A DNA stretch of 64,000 bases. Source: CAZMSD01 sp964568855. Its GTDB lineage: Bacteria; CAIWAD01. Positions 25,842 to 34,401 of the stretch are shown one piece after another; position 1 is the stretch's first letter; the number at the start of each line of letters is the position of its first letter. The notes under the pieces are model-generated. The model was not told where the DNA came from and did not search any database. It worked only from the letters and a program-made list of their open reading frames with translations. The DNA is taken from NCBI GenBank assembly GCA_964568855.1, contig CAZMSD010000009.1, positions 37,392 through 101,391 on the forward strand, written 5' to 3'. The position numbers and the translations under genes are program-made.

Positions 25842-26960
25842 ATGAAAAGCGTCGGAACTCCGCCGGGGAAGATCCGGCCGACCTTCTGTTTATCAATTCT
25901 GAACATTTGCCTGTGCTGTATGGCCTTTTGCGCGCCCGACTCCCGCGCCGTGACTCCCGGCGATGCGCTCAAGGATTTCCTGAGCAATCCCGTGGAAGCT
26001 CTGGCCCTGGCGAAGAACACGGACCGGCAGATCTTCTGCATGTTCAGCACCGACTGGTGAAGCTGGTGTCGCCGGCTGGAAGCCGACGTCCTCGCCACCA
26101 CCGAATTCCGCGCCGCCTCCGACCAGTGGGTGTTGCTTAAGATCGATGCCGAGAAGGGCGTGGGCCCCAAGTGGCGCGAACGCTACCAGGTGAGCGGATT
26201 TCCCACAAGTTTCCTGCTGAATCCCGATGGAACGGAAGTGGATCGGGTGGTGGGCTACCGGCCCATGCCCGGGTTCCTGCAGCTGGTGGAGGATTATGCC
26301 AGGGGGATCGGTACCCTGGATGCCATGCAGGAGGAACTGGCGGGCAGGCCGCACGATCTCGAGTTGAAATTGAAGATCGCCGAAAAGCTGGACCAGCGTG
26401 GTGAGGCGGCGGCCGCCGAAGAGCGGCTGCAGGAAATTCTTGACGCCGATCCGCTGAACCATAGCGGCGTGGCGGACGACGCGGCGGCGGCGCTGGCCAT
26501 GGGCCGATTCCGGCTGAGCCGCGATCCCCAGGTGCTCGAGGACCTGCTGCTGAGCTATCCCGGCCTGGAGCAGGGTCCCGAGGTCTACAACATGCTGATC
26601 GCGACCGCCTCGCGAGAGGGCCGGACCGAGCGCGTCAAGCGTCTGCTGGAGCGGGCGATCCAGGACTACCCGGAGGATCCCGAGTTGCTCAATTCCTACG
26701 CTTGGATGGCGGCCGAGCTGGGCTGGAACCTGGACCAGGCGCTGGCGGCGGCCCGCAAGGCGGTACGCCTCTCCGGCGAGGAGGCGAACGTGCTGGATAC
26801 CCTGGCGGAGGTGCAATTCCGCCTGGGCCGGCGCGAAGAGGCCCTGAGCACGATCCGCAGGGCGATCGAACGGCGGCCGGGAGACGAGTACCTGCTTAAG
26901 CAGCTAAGGAAGTTCCGGGGAGCGGATGGAGGAATCCCGGATCCCGGCGATTCCCGGTGA
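25842..26960 (+). CDS. Probable selenoprotein: exported thioredoxin-like domain (UxxC) with TPR tail
   Basis: Read through TGA at 26058-26060, this is one 372-residue protein. It has a signal-like N-terminus (hydrophobic ~14-32), then a thioredoxin-7-like domain: NTDRQIFCMFSTDW, the TGA as residue 73, SWCRRLEAD, WVLLKIDAEKGVGPKW, and the cis-Pro region VSGFPTSFLLNPDG. In relatives the position of the TGA is the first Cys of the WCxxC redox centre, so the active site would be U73-S-W-C76. TPR-like helical repeats follow from ~180 to 345. A hairpin just after the TGA fits the bacterial SECIS pattern. The same frame is open on both sides of the TGA. A Cys-to-stop mutation is the alternative. Confidence 0.8.
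26058..26090 (+). promoter_or_regulatory. Candidate bacterial SECIS element downstream of in-frame TGA
   Basis: After the TGA, CGGCT (26073-26077) pairs with AGCCG (26081-26085) around the loop GGA. Below one C-A mismatch the helix resumes with G26071-C26087, C26070-G26088 and G26068-C26090. The loop starts with G, 18 bases after the TGA. Known: bacterial SECIS elements are hairpins with a G in the first loop positions, 16-37 bases after UGA. Structure predicted by eye. Confidence 0.55.
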
Positions 26961-26983
26961 AGGGCAGACAGGGAGCCATGGAA

Positions 26984-27328
26984 ATGAACCGACCGCAGCA
27001 GATAAATCTCACCCTGGATGAGGATGTATCACAGGGGACCTACTCCAACATCGCGCTGGTCAACCACAGCAGCGCGGAAATGGTGATCGACTTCGCGCGC
27101 CTGATGCCGGGGACTCCGCGCACGCGCATCCAGCAGCGGATCATCATGACCCCGCAGCACGCGAAGACCTTCCTGCGGACGCTGGAGGACAATATTCGCA
27201 AGTACGAGGCCCGGTACGGGGAAATCCGCATGCCCGGGAGCCAGGAGGAAGAGCGCATGTTCGGCTTCCGGACCCCGGGCGAGGATGAGAGTCCCGAACC
27301 GCCTCCAAGGAGCAAGGAGCAGCCATGA
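26984..27328 (+). CDS. DUF3467 protein
   Basis: The 114-residue protein matches DUF3467: INLTLDEDVSQGTYSNIALVNHSSAEMVIDFARLMPG followed in the family by a proline- and arginine-rich link and RIIMTPQHAKTFLRTLEDNIRKYEARYG. Family role unknown. I chose the ATG at 26984 because GGGAG is eight bases before; ATG 26978 is too close to it and a GTG at 26957 overlaps the preceding stop. Stop overlaps the start of the FadL gene. Confidence 0.88.
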   Translation: MNRPQQINLTLDEDVSQGTYSNIALVNHSSAEMVIDFARLMPGTPRTRIQQRIIMTPQHAKTFLRTLEDNIRKYEARYGEIRMPGSQEEERMFGFRTPGEDESPEPPPRSKEQP

Positions 27329-28623
27329 AAAAACGCAAGCCCTTTCTGTTGCTGGGCACCCTGCTGATGGGCGGCCTGCTGCCCGGACTCGCCCTGGGAG
27401 CGGGTTTCGCCATTCACGAGCAGTCGGGCGCCGCAATGGGTACAGCCGGCGCGTACGGAGCCGCCCGGAGTGCCGGATCGATCTTCTACAACGCCGCGGG
27501 CATCGCCTCGCTGGAGGGCCTGCAGGTGGAGCTGGGCCTGAACATGATCAAGCCCACCACCGACTACACCGGACCGATCCACGCAGCCGGCGGATTCTCG
27601 ACGGTGTCCATGGAAGAGCAGACCTTCTATCCGCCGGACCTCTACCTGACCAAGAACCTGGACGGGAAGCACACCCTGGGTCTGGGGGTTTTTTCCTACA
27701 TGGGCCTGGGCACCATGTGGGCCGATGACTGGGTGGGTCGCGAGATCATCGAAGAGGTGGCCCTGACCACGCTGAATTTCAATCCCACCTGGGCTTACCG
27801 CATTACCGACCGGTCCTCGGTGGGGGTGGGCCTGAACATCATGCACGGCAAGATGGAGATGTCCCGGGACATCTACACCGGCCCAACGCTGAACGCCTAC
27901 ATGGATTCCTGGATCGACGGCTCGGGCTGGGGCTACGGCTGGAACCTGGGTTACATGCTCAAGCCCACCCGCAACCTGCGCGTGGGGCTCTCCTACCGCA
28001 GCGGGATGGTGCTCAAGGCCAGCGGCGACGCCACTTTCACGCCCGGTTCCAACGTGAGCGATCCCACCCAGCTGGCCCTGCTGCACAGCATGGTGCCCAA
28101 CTCGAGCGTTGACGTGGACGTGGACATCCCCGGCATCGCCATCGCCGCTTTCGAGTACCGGCCTCCTCTCCTTTTCAACGGCAACCTGACCTGGCGGGCG
28201 GACGTGGTGCATACCGAGTGGGTGGACTACCGCGAGCTGGAGCTCGAGTTCGCCGCCGACGAGCTGGGCACTGTGGCCTCCGACAAGGACTACCAGAACA
28301 CCTGGGCCTTCCGCACGGGACTGGAATTCGCCGTCACCCGGCAGCTCACGCTGCGCGGGGGCTGGTACTACGAACAGAAGGCCGTCAAGGGCGAACTGCT
28401 GGAACCCTCGCTGCCCGACGCCGAGCGCAACGGCTACAGCGCGGGCGCCAGCTATTCCATCACTCCCCGCATCGGCGTGGACGTCTACTACCTGCTCGTC
28501 ACCCTGCAGGATCGCAACAGTCGCTTCGCCTATGAACGCAGCGACGGCACGCTGCTGGATTTCTCCGGCGGTTACGCCACGCAGATTCCCATCATGGGCC
28601 TGACCCTGAGGATGGGCTTCTAG
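27325..28623 (+). CDS. FadL/OmpP1-type outer-membrane transport protein
   Basis: A 432-residue beta-barrel with signal peptide (cleavage near LALGAGF). The FadL hallmark GFAIHEQSGAAMGTAGAYGAAR and the N-P-A-G-like FYNAAGIASLEG are at the N-terminus, where the hatch sits. Alternating hydrophobic strands continue to the C-terminal GLTLRMGF with a terminal Phe, as expected for BAM substrates. Known FadL proteins let long-chain fatty acids or hydrophobic compounds cross the outer membrane. ATG overlaps the DUF3467 stop. Confidence 0.92.
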   Translation: MKKRKPFLLLGTLLMGGLLPGLALGAGFAIHEQSGAAMGTAGAYGAARSAGSIFYNAAGIASLEGLQVELGLNMIKPTTDYTGPIHAAGGFSTVSMEEQTFYPPDLYLTKNLDGKHTLGLGVFSYMGLGTMWADDWVGREIIEEVALTTLNFNPTWAYRITDRSSVGVGLNIMHGKMEMSRDIYTGPTLNAYMDSWIDGSGWGYGWNLGYMLKPTRNLRVGLSYRSGMVLKASGDATFTPGSNVSDPTQLALLHSMVPNSSVDVDVDIPGIAIAAFEYRPPLLFNGNLTWRADVVHTEWVDYRELELEFAADELGTVASDKDYQNTWAFRTGLEFAVTRQLTLRGGWYYEQKAVKGELLEPSLPDAERNGYSAGASYSITPRIGVDVYYLLVTLQDRNSRFAYERSDGTLLDFSGGYATQIPIMGLTLRMGF

Positions 28624-28696
28624 CGCCACAGGTGAACCGGCCCCGCTCCCCGCGCGCGGCGCGCGTTGGGCGGGGCACAACAGGAAAGGACGACTC

Positions 28697-30085
28697 ATGC
28701 GCAAGCAGATACAAAGAATGCTCCTGCTGCCTGTTCTGCTGCTGGCCGGCGCCTGCGGGGACAGCGACACCCTTCCCACCGTGCCGGTCTTCGACGGGCA
28801 GGCGGTGCTGGCATCCTTCAGCGACTATGCAGCCCTGGGCAACAGCCTGACGGCCGGCTACCAGAGCGGAGCCTGGGGCAATCCGGATCACGTGTATTAC
28901 AGCTTCCCGGCCCAGCTCGCCCGGCAACTGGACGTAGGCGGCTTCGAGCAGGTCAGCCTCGAGGGCACCGGGGTGAATTCCACCGGCGACGGCGGAAACA
29001 TGATCCTGGAATTCGATGCCCAGGGGAACGCGACCCTCGTGGATTCCGAGCTGGACGACGCGAACGTGAACACGCTGATGGCCGGCGCAGCAGCGAACTT
29101 CGACTTCAACGCGCCGCGCAACTTCGGCATTCCCGGGATCACGCTGGAGCACGCCATCGGCGCCCCCCTGGCGGTCTACGCGGACTTCGCCAGCGGAGGC
29201 AACCTCTACGCCAACGCATACAGCAACAGCTATTCGGACACCCTGACCCAGGTTGAGCTGGCGGCCCTTTCGGGCGCCGGCCTGATGACCTTCTGGCTGG
29301 GCAACAACGACGTGCTCGATTACGTGGTCTACGGAGGAACGGGAACACTCACCGACCAGGCCGCCTTCACCACCTACATCAACGGCGCCCTGACCATCGT
29401 CTCGGGAACCGAGTACATCGTGGTGCTCAACATTCCCTCGGTGACAGCCATCCCCTACGTAACTTACGCCAACGGCCCGGTGATTCAGCAGATGGACGCC
29501 GCCGGAGCCCCGGCCCACGCTGTCTTCGCCTACGACGACACCCTGGCCACGATCATGTACAACATCGACCCGGGCAACGATAATTACCTGCTGCTGCCGG
29601 CGCTCACCGCCATGCAGGAGGATACCACCTTGGGCGTGACACTCGACAACCCGCTGCCGGACGGGCTGCTCCTGGACGTCGAGGAGACGGCCATGGCGCA
29701 GGAGCACCTGGGCGCCTTCAACGCCGCCATTTCCGGTGCGGTGAGCGCGGCAAACGCGCTGGACCGCGACCACGAGATCCTGCTGCTGGACGTCCAGGCC
29801 TTCTTCGACGAGCTGGATACGCAGGGCTACATGGTGAACGGCTTCCTGATGACCTCCGAGTTCGTCTACGGCGGCATCTTCAGCCTGGACGGCATTCATC
29901 CCAGCTCCATGGGCTACGGCATGATCGCCAACGAGATCATCGCCTCTATCAACGAGGGCTGGGACATGAACATCGCCCCCGTAGACCTGGGCGAGCTGCT
30001 GGGAAGGGCGCCCGGAGTGGGCTGGAAGGGCGGCAAGGTGATTCTGCCCGACCTGGCCGGTGTGCTGGAACTCTTCAACAACTGA
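28697..30085 (+). CDS. SGNH/GDSL-type hydrolase lipoprotein
   Basis: Signal peptide II with lipobox LLAGAC (Cys at ~20) anchors this 462-residue protein in a membrane. SGNH blocks are visible: block I ALGNSLTAG with Ser50, block III WLGNNDVL with Asn204, and block V DGIHPSS with Asp398 and His401. The family hydrolyses esters of lipids or polysaccharides. Between blocks the sequence is Ala/Asn/Asp-rich, typical of surface proteins. It follows FadL by 73 bases and ends before a strong terminator, so FadL and this esterase may share a lipid-uptake role (inference). Confidence 0.88.
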   Translation: MRKQIQRMLLLPVLLLAGACGDSDTLPTVPVFDGQAVLASFSDYAALGNSLTAGYQSGAWGNPDHVYYSFPAQLARQLDVGGFEQVSLEGTGVNSTGDGGNMILEFDAQGNATLVDSELDDANVNTLMAGAAANFDFNAPRNFGIPGITLEHAIGAPLAVYADFASGGNLYANAYSNSYSDTLTQVELAALSGAGLMTFWLGNNDVLDYVVYGGTGTLTDQAAFTTYINGALTIVSGTEYIVVLNIPSVTAIPYVTYANGPVIQQMDAAGAPAHAVFAYDDTLATIMYNIDPGNDNYLLLPALTAMQEDTTLGVTLDNPLPDGLLLDVEETAMAQEHLGAFNAAISGAVSAANALDRDHEILLLDVQAFFDELDTQGYMVNGFLMTSEFVYGGIFSLDGIHPSSMGYGMIANEIIASINEGWDMNIAPVDLGELLGRAPGVGWKGGKVILPDLAGVLELFNN

Positions 30086-30144
30086 ATCGATTTTCCTCGG
30101 GAACCGATCCACGATCATCGGTTGCCTGAATCCGAGATGAACCG

Positions 30145-30167
30145 AAAAGGCCCCGCGGGGCCTTTTT
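30145..30167 (+). terminator. Intrinsic terminator after the GDSL gene
   Basis: AAAAGGCCCC-GC-GGGGCCTTTT is a perfect palindrome that ends in a run of six T. It lies 60 bases after the GDSL hydrolase stop. The flanking A-run means it could also work on the minus strand. Confidence 0.88.
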
Positions 30168-30262
30168 TGTGGTTTTATCTACCACACTCGTGTAGTAAAA
30201 TATTGTGGAAGGATTAACAGCTCCCCCCGCGGAACGGCAGCGGGTGTGTCACGCAACTCCCG

Positions 30263-30301
30263 GGAGACGCGGCTCCGGTTCGGAGACGCGGTCTCCGGTT
30301 C
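30263..30301 (+). repeat. Tandem duplication before the octaheme cytochrome gene
   Basis: Two adjacent copies of GGAGACGCGGCTCCGGTTC (30263-30281) and GGAGACGCGGTCTCCGGTTC (30282-30301) differ by one inserted T. The second copy can fold as GGAGAC-GC-GGTCTCC. The pair sits directly before the ribosome site of the cytochrome gene (start 30318). Confidence 0.75.
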
Positions 30302-30317
30302 AAGGAAGGACGGAACG

Positions 30318-31562
30318 ATGAAGAACACGGCCCGGCTGTTTTCGGGGCTTTGCCTACTGCTGCCGCTCTGGGCGGCGGCGGATCCCTGCGTGGATTGCCA
30401 TTCGAAGGAAAGCCCCGGAATCGTCAAGGATTGGAAAGCCAGCCGCCACTTCGCCGAGGATGTGGGCTGCGACATGTGTCACGGCGACGAGCACAAGAGC
30501 GGGAACGACGCCCACCTGGCTGCGATTCCCACCCCCGCGACCTGCGAGGAGTGTCACGCAGACCAGGTGGAGCAGTTCGGCAAGGGCAAGCACGCCCTGG
30601 CCTGGGCGGCCTTGAAGGCCATGCCCACCACCCACTGGAAGCCGATGGAGCTGATCGACGGCATGAAGGGCTGCGGAGGCTGCCACAAGATCGGCCTCAA
30701 GTCCGACGAGGAGATCCGCCGGCTGAAGGCCGAGGGTTCTGGGCACGGCATGGCCTCCTGCGACGCCTGTCACACGCGCCACACCTTCTCGGCGGAGGAG
30801 GCGCGCCAGCCGGAAGCCTGCCAGACCTGCCACATGGGCTTCGACCACCCGCAGTGGGAGATGTATTCATCTTCCAAGCACGGTGTACGGCACCGTCTCA
30901 AGACCCTGGGCGTGCTGCCCGAGGAATCCGTGGCGCCCACCTGCCAGACCTGCCACATGCCGGATGGTGACCATGAAGTGCGCACCGCCTGGGGATTCCT
31001 GGCTGTCCGCACCGACGGCCTGGCGCCCTATCCGGGAGAGGACGAGGAATGGTGGGCCGACCGGGTGACCATCCTGCAGGCCCTGGGCGTGCTGGATCCG
31101 CAGGGTAACCCAACGGGCCGGCTTGACGTGGTGCGGCAGGCCGACGTGGCACGTCTCAGCGCCGAGGCATTCGATGTCGAGCGAGAGAAGATGCTCGGCG
31201 TCTGCGTGGATTGCCACTCTCGTAAATTCGCGGAAGCGGAGCTCCATAAAGGCGACATGATCATCAAGGCCGGCGACCGGTTGATGGCCGAGGCAATCCG
31301 CGAGGTTGCGGGCCTTTACCAGGATGGAATCCTGAAGAAACCGGAAAGCTACGCCGCCCCCTTCCCCGATCTGCTCACATTCCACGATGCGCCGACGCCC
31401 ATCGAGCACCGGCTTTTCACGATGCATCTGAAGCACCGCATGCGACTCTTCCAGGGCACCTTCCACGCCAACCCTGACTACGCGCTGTGGTACGGCTGGA
31501 GCGAAATGCAGCAGGACCTGGCCGAGATCCGCAGCATGGCCGCCGAGATGCGCGGGCACTGA
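30318..31562 (+). CDS. Octaheme c-type cytochrome of the hydroxylamine oxidoreductase (HAO) type
   Basis: Signal peptide (to ~21, AAADPC) and eight CxxCH heme sites: CVDCH, CDMCH, CEECH, CGGCH, CDACH, CQTCH, CQTCH, CVDCH. Total 414 residues. The stretch from CDACHTRHTFSAEEAR through EACQTCHMGFDHPQ and YSSSKHG is the pattern of HAO and HAO-like (epsilon-Hao) proteins, where the fourth heme is catalytic. The C-terminus retains NPDYALWYGW. Such periplasmic enzymes oxidise hydroxylamine or hydrazine, or reduce hydroxylamine/nitrite when the Tyr crosslink is absent; which applies cannot be decided here. No quinol dehydrogenase or electron carrier is beside it. Confidence 0.88.
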   Translation: MKNTARLFSGLCLLLPLWAAADPCVDCHSKESPGIVKDWKASRHFAEDVGCDMCHGDEHKSGNDAHLAAIPTPATCEECHADQVEQFGKGKHALAWAALKAMPTTHWKPMELIDGMKGCGGCHKIGLKSDEEIRRLKAEGSGHGMASCDACHTRHTFSAEEARQPEACQTCHMGFDHPQWEMYSSSKHGVRHRLKTLGVLPEESVAPTCQTCHMPDGDHEVRTAWGFLAVRTDGLAPYPGEDEEWWADRVTILQALGVLDPQGNPTGRLDVVRQADVARLSAEAFDVEREKMLGVCVDCHSRKFAEAELHKGDMIIKAGDRLMAEAIREVAGLYQDGILKKPESYAAPFPDLLTFHDAPTPIEHRLFTMHLKHRMRLFQGTFHANPDYALWYGWSEMQQDLAEIRSMAAEMRGH

Positions 31563-31609
31563 TCTTCATGTTGAACTCGCCGGTACGCCGGCGACCGGGA
31601 CCATAATTT

Positions 31610-31647
31610 GCGGCCGGAATCCCGAAGCGGGGCCGGCCGCTTTTTTT
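31610..31647 (+). terminator. Intrinsic terminator after the cytochrome gene
   Basis: GCGGCCGG (31610-31617) pairs with CCGGCCGC (31633-31640) around a 15-base loop that can itself pair in part, followed by seven T (31641-31647). It lies 48 bases after the cytochrome stop. Confidence 0.88.
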
Positions 31648-31713
31648 ACATTTACACTCCTGCCCGGCGGAGCGCGCCGGCCGCGTATCACGAATCTCCG
31701 GAATCGATCATCC

Positions 31714-33207
31714 ATGAACCAGGTTTTCCGTTTCGCCCCCAGTCCCACCGGCTACCTGCACATCGGCGGGGCGCGCACGGCCCTCTTCAACTGGCTGATG
31801 GCCCGCAAGACCGGCGGCCGGTTCCGCCTGCGCATCGAGGACACGGACCGCGCGCGCGGCAGCGAGGAGATGGTGCGTGGGATCCTCGACGGCCTGAGCT
31901 GGCTGGGGCTGGATCACGACGGCGAGCTGGTCTTCCAGGGAGCCAACGCCGGGAAGCACGTGGAGGCCGCGCGCCGGCTGGTGGATTCGGGCCACGCCTA
32001 CCCTTGCTTCTGCAGCAGGGAGGAGCAGGAGGAGCGACGGCGCCTGGCCCGGCTGGACCAGGCGGAGTGGCGCTACGAGAAGACCTGCCTGGGCCTTGAA
32101 CCCGGGGAGCGGCGGGAACTTCTGCAAGCCGGCCGGCCTCACGTGATCCGCTTCAACGTGGACCGGGAGGCCGAAGTCGCCTGGACCGACCTGGTCTACG
32201 GGCCGCAGGAAGTCCGCTGCCGGGAGATCGAGGACTTCGTGCTCCTGCGCAGCGACGGCAGCCCGCTCTACAACCTGAGCGTGGTCTGCGACGACCACGA
32301 GATGGGCGTGACCACCGTCCTGCGCGGCCAGGATCACCTTTCCAACACCCCGAAACAGATCCTGCTCTACCAGGCCCTGGGCTGGCCCGTGCCCGGTTTC
32401 GGCCACCTGCCCCTGATCATGGCCCCGGGCAAGAAGAAGCTATCCAAGCGGAGTCACGGCGAGGTGGTCAGCCTTGGCACATACCGCGACCGGGGTTTCG
32501 TGCCCGAGGCCTTCCGCAATTTCCTGGCTCTCCTGGGCTGGAACCCGGGCGACGACCGCGAACTGTTCGGCGAGCGGGAACTCGTCGAGCTCTTCGATCC
32601 CGGACGCATCAACCGCGCCAATGCGGTCTTCAATTTCTCTGAGCACAACCCCAAAGAGTGGACCGACAAGAAAGCCCTGCACATCAACAGCGAGTACATC
32701 AAGCGACTGCCCGGGGAGCGCCTTTTCGAGCTGGCCCTGCCCTTCCTGGAGCGCGCCGGCTGCCTGACCCGAGACTGGGCGCTTAGGCACCGAGACCTGG
32801 TGCTGCCCGTGCTGGAAGCCTACCGCAGCCGGATGTTCACCCTTCAGAACTACGCCGACTACGTGCAGGCCTACTTCGCGGATGAGTTTCCCTACGACCC
32901 CAAGCCGCTGAAGAAGAACCTGCTGCGCCACGTCGAACTCCGGGAGCGGCTGCCCGAGCTGGCGGAGAGCTTCGCCGCCTGCGAGGAATGGACGCTTGAA
33001 AGCACCGAGTCCTGCCTGCGCGGCTACGCGGCCGAACAGGGTCTGAAGGACGGCCTGCTGATCAATTCCTGCAGGGTGGTCCTGACGGGCCAGGGAGTGG
33101 GACCGGGCATCTTCGACGTGCTGCTGCTGCTGGGCCGGCCGAAAGTGGTGGAACGCCTGAGGGCCGTTCCGCGCTTCTTCGAGGCGGAATCGCAGGGCGC
33201 TGGTTGA
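31714..33207 (+). CDS. gltX: Glutamyl-tRNA synthetase
   Basis: Class I synthetase charging tRNA-Glu. The HIGH motif is in RFAPSPTGYLHIGGART and KMSKS appears as KKLSKR near residue 244. RLRIEDTDRAR, PYRAEGRSYPCFC-like HAYPCFCSREE and the mid-protein CDDHEMGVTTVLRGQDHLSNTPKQ are diagnostic of bacterial GltX. At 497 residues it is of normal length. It may be the discriminating or non-discriminating form; no GatCAB is in the window to help. Confidence 0.96.
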   Translation: MNQVFRFAPSPTGYLHIGGARTALFNWLMARKTGGRFRLRIEDTDRARGSEEMVRGILDGLSWLGLDHDGELVFQGANAGKHVEAARRLVDSGHAYPCFCSREEQEERRRLARLDQAEWRYEKTCLGLEPGERRELLQAGRPHVIRFNVDREAEVAWTDLVYGPQEVRCREIEDFVLLRSDGSPLYNLSVVCDDHEMGVTTVLRGQDHLSNTPKQILLYQALGWPVPGFGHLPLIMAPGKKKLSKRSHGEVVSLGTYRDRGFVPEAFRNFLALLGWNPGDDRELFGERELVELFDPGRINRANAVFNFSEHNPKEWTDKKALHINSEYIKRLPGERLFELALPFLERAGCLTRDWALRHRDLVLPVLEAYRSRMFTLQNYADYVQAYFADEFPYDPKPLKKNLLRHVELRERLPELAESFAACEEWTLESTESCLRGYAAEQGLKDGLLINSCRVVLTGQGVGPGIFDVLLLLGRPKVVERLRAVPRFFEAESQGAG

Positions 33208-33233
33208 CGCTGAAAATGTTCGAATTGTAATAC
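33204..33233 (+). promoter_or_regulatory. Sigma70-type promoter of the enoyl-CoA hydratase gene
   Basis: TTGACG (33204-33209), 18 bases, TAATAC (33228-33233). Good matches to both boxes. The transcription start would be near 33240, 13 bases before the ATG at 33253, with CAGGAGA between. The -35 overlaps the end of gltX. Confidence 0.7.
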
Positions 33234-33252
33234 ACGGTCTTCAGGAGACATC

Positions 33253-34098
33253 ATGAACTATGCGAACCTGCTCTTCGAGGTGCAGGAGGGTCTGGCCCTC
33301 CTGACCATCAACCGTCCCGATAAGATGAACGCGCTGAACCGCGAGACCCTGGTGGAGCTCAAGGACTGCCTCGATGGAATTGCGGGAGCCGGCGACCTCC
33401 GGGCCCTGGTGATCGCGGGCGCCGGAGACCGGGCCTTCGTCGCCGGCGCGGACATCGAGGAGCTGGCCCAGCTGGATCCCCTGGGAGCGCGAGAGCTTTC
33501 GCGCCTGGGGCAGGAGACCTTCCTCAGGATCGAGCGACTGAGCATTCCCGTGATCGCCGCGGTGAACGGCTTCGCGCTGGGCGGGGGATGCGAACTGGCC
33601 ATGGCCTGCCACCTGCGCCTGGCGGCCAGCCAGGCCAAGTTCGGCCAGCCGGAAGTCAACCTGGGCCTGATTCCCGGTTACGGTGGAACGCAGCGCCTGG
33701 CGCGCCTGGTGGGCCGCGGGCGGGCGCTCGAGATCTGCCTCAGCGGGGCGATGATCGACGCCGAGGAAGCCCACCGGATCGGACTGGTCAACCGCGTCCT
33801 GCATTGCCTGAAGGTGGACGAGCAGGGGAAGCCTCTGAAGGATCGCCGGCACAAGCCGGTTTTCGACCGCGAAGCCTTTCTCGCCGCGGCCGTCGCCCTG
33901 GCCCGCGAGATCATGTGCCGGGCGCCCCTGGCCCTGGGCTGGTGCATCGAGGCCGTGGACCGGGGCCTGGAACTAAGCCAGGACGCCGGTCTCAAACTCG
34001 AGCAGGATCTTTTCGGCTACTGTTTCAGTACCGGGGACATGCGCGAGGGCACCCAGGCCTTCCTTGAAAAGCGGAAGCCGGAGTTCAAAGGTCGCTGA
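33253..34098 (+). CDS. Enoyl-CoA hydratase/isomerase family protein
   Basis: Crotonase-fold enzyme of 281 residues. It has the oxyanion segment AFVAGADIEEL, then ALGGGCELAMACHLRLA with the first catalytic Glu and FGQPEVNLGLIPGYGGTQRL with the second, so hydratase chemistry is expected. Slightly longer than usual (~260) because of a charged insertion near residues 178-195 (VDEQGKPLKDRRHKPV) between the core and the C-terminal helices. Beta-oxidation or butyrate-type pathways are possible; no partner genes are adjacent. Confidence 0.93.
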   Translation: MNYANLLFEVQEGLALLTINRPDKMNALNRETLVELKDCLDGIAGAGDLRALVIAGAGDRAFVAGADIEELAQLDPLGARELSRLGQETFLRIERLSIPVIAAVNGFALGGGCELAMACHLRLAASQAKFGQPEVNLGLIPGYGGTQRLARLVGRGRALEICLSGAMIDAEEAHRIGLVNRVLHCLKVDEQGKPLKDRRHKPVFDREAFLAAAVALAREIMCRAPLALGWCIEAVDRGLELSQDAGLKLEQDLFGYCFSTGDMREGTQAFLEKRKPEFKGR

Positions 34099-34160
34099 GC
34101 ACCGGCAGCTTCAGAAAACCGTTCTGCCCGGGCTTGCGGGGGAGGCTTCGGAGAAAAGCC

Positions 34161-34189
34161 TTGACTCTAAGCGACCCCGGAATTACTAT
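34161..34189 (+). promoter_or_regulatory. Strong sigma70-type promoter of an orphan transcription unit
   Basis: TTGACT (34161-34166), exactly 17 bases, TACTAT (34184-34189). This is the best promoter match in the window. It points into a 230-base stretch that has no conserved gene and ends in a strong terminator at 34402-34422. Confidence 0.75.
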
Positions 34190-34237
34190 GGGCGGGTTGT
34201 TGCCGGAATTCACCACAGCAGATCCGCGCGGGATCCT

Positions 34238-34378
34238 GTGGATGACATTCTGGAAGAGGCCGAATCGAAACGGTGGAAGGCGGCAGCCGCACGTTTCGTG
34301 ATCTGGAGACCACCCTATCGACGCTTGCTTGAGTTGTTGTTTCTGACAGCAAAAGACCGGCTTGCTGGGAGACGATAA
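34238..34378 (+). CDS. Possible 46-residue small protein inside the orphan unit
   Basis: GTG start, MDDILEEAESKRWKAAAARF (with V read as fMet) and then VIWRPPYRRLLELLFLTAKD, ending LAGRR. The sequence is a plausible amphipathic-helical, basic small protein and sits wholly between promoter and terminator. A ribosome site is weak (GGGAT). Codon choice is not as GC-rich as neighbours. Could be chance within an RNA gene. Confidence 0.3.
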   Translation: MDDILEEAESKRWKAAAARFVIWRPPYRRLLELLFLTAKDRLAGRR

Positions 34379-34401
34379 TTTCAGGCATGCGTCCCGCTCA
34401 G

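Noticed and set aside
25842..26060. Reading the region as two separate genes, a 72-residue peptide and a protein from 26130
   Set aside because: Each half alone lacks part of the thioredoxin fold, the second has no ribosome site, and the frame is the same on both sides of the TGA.
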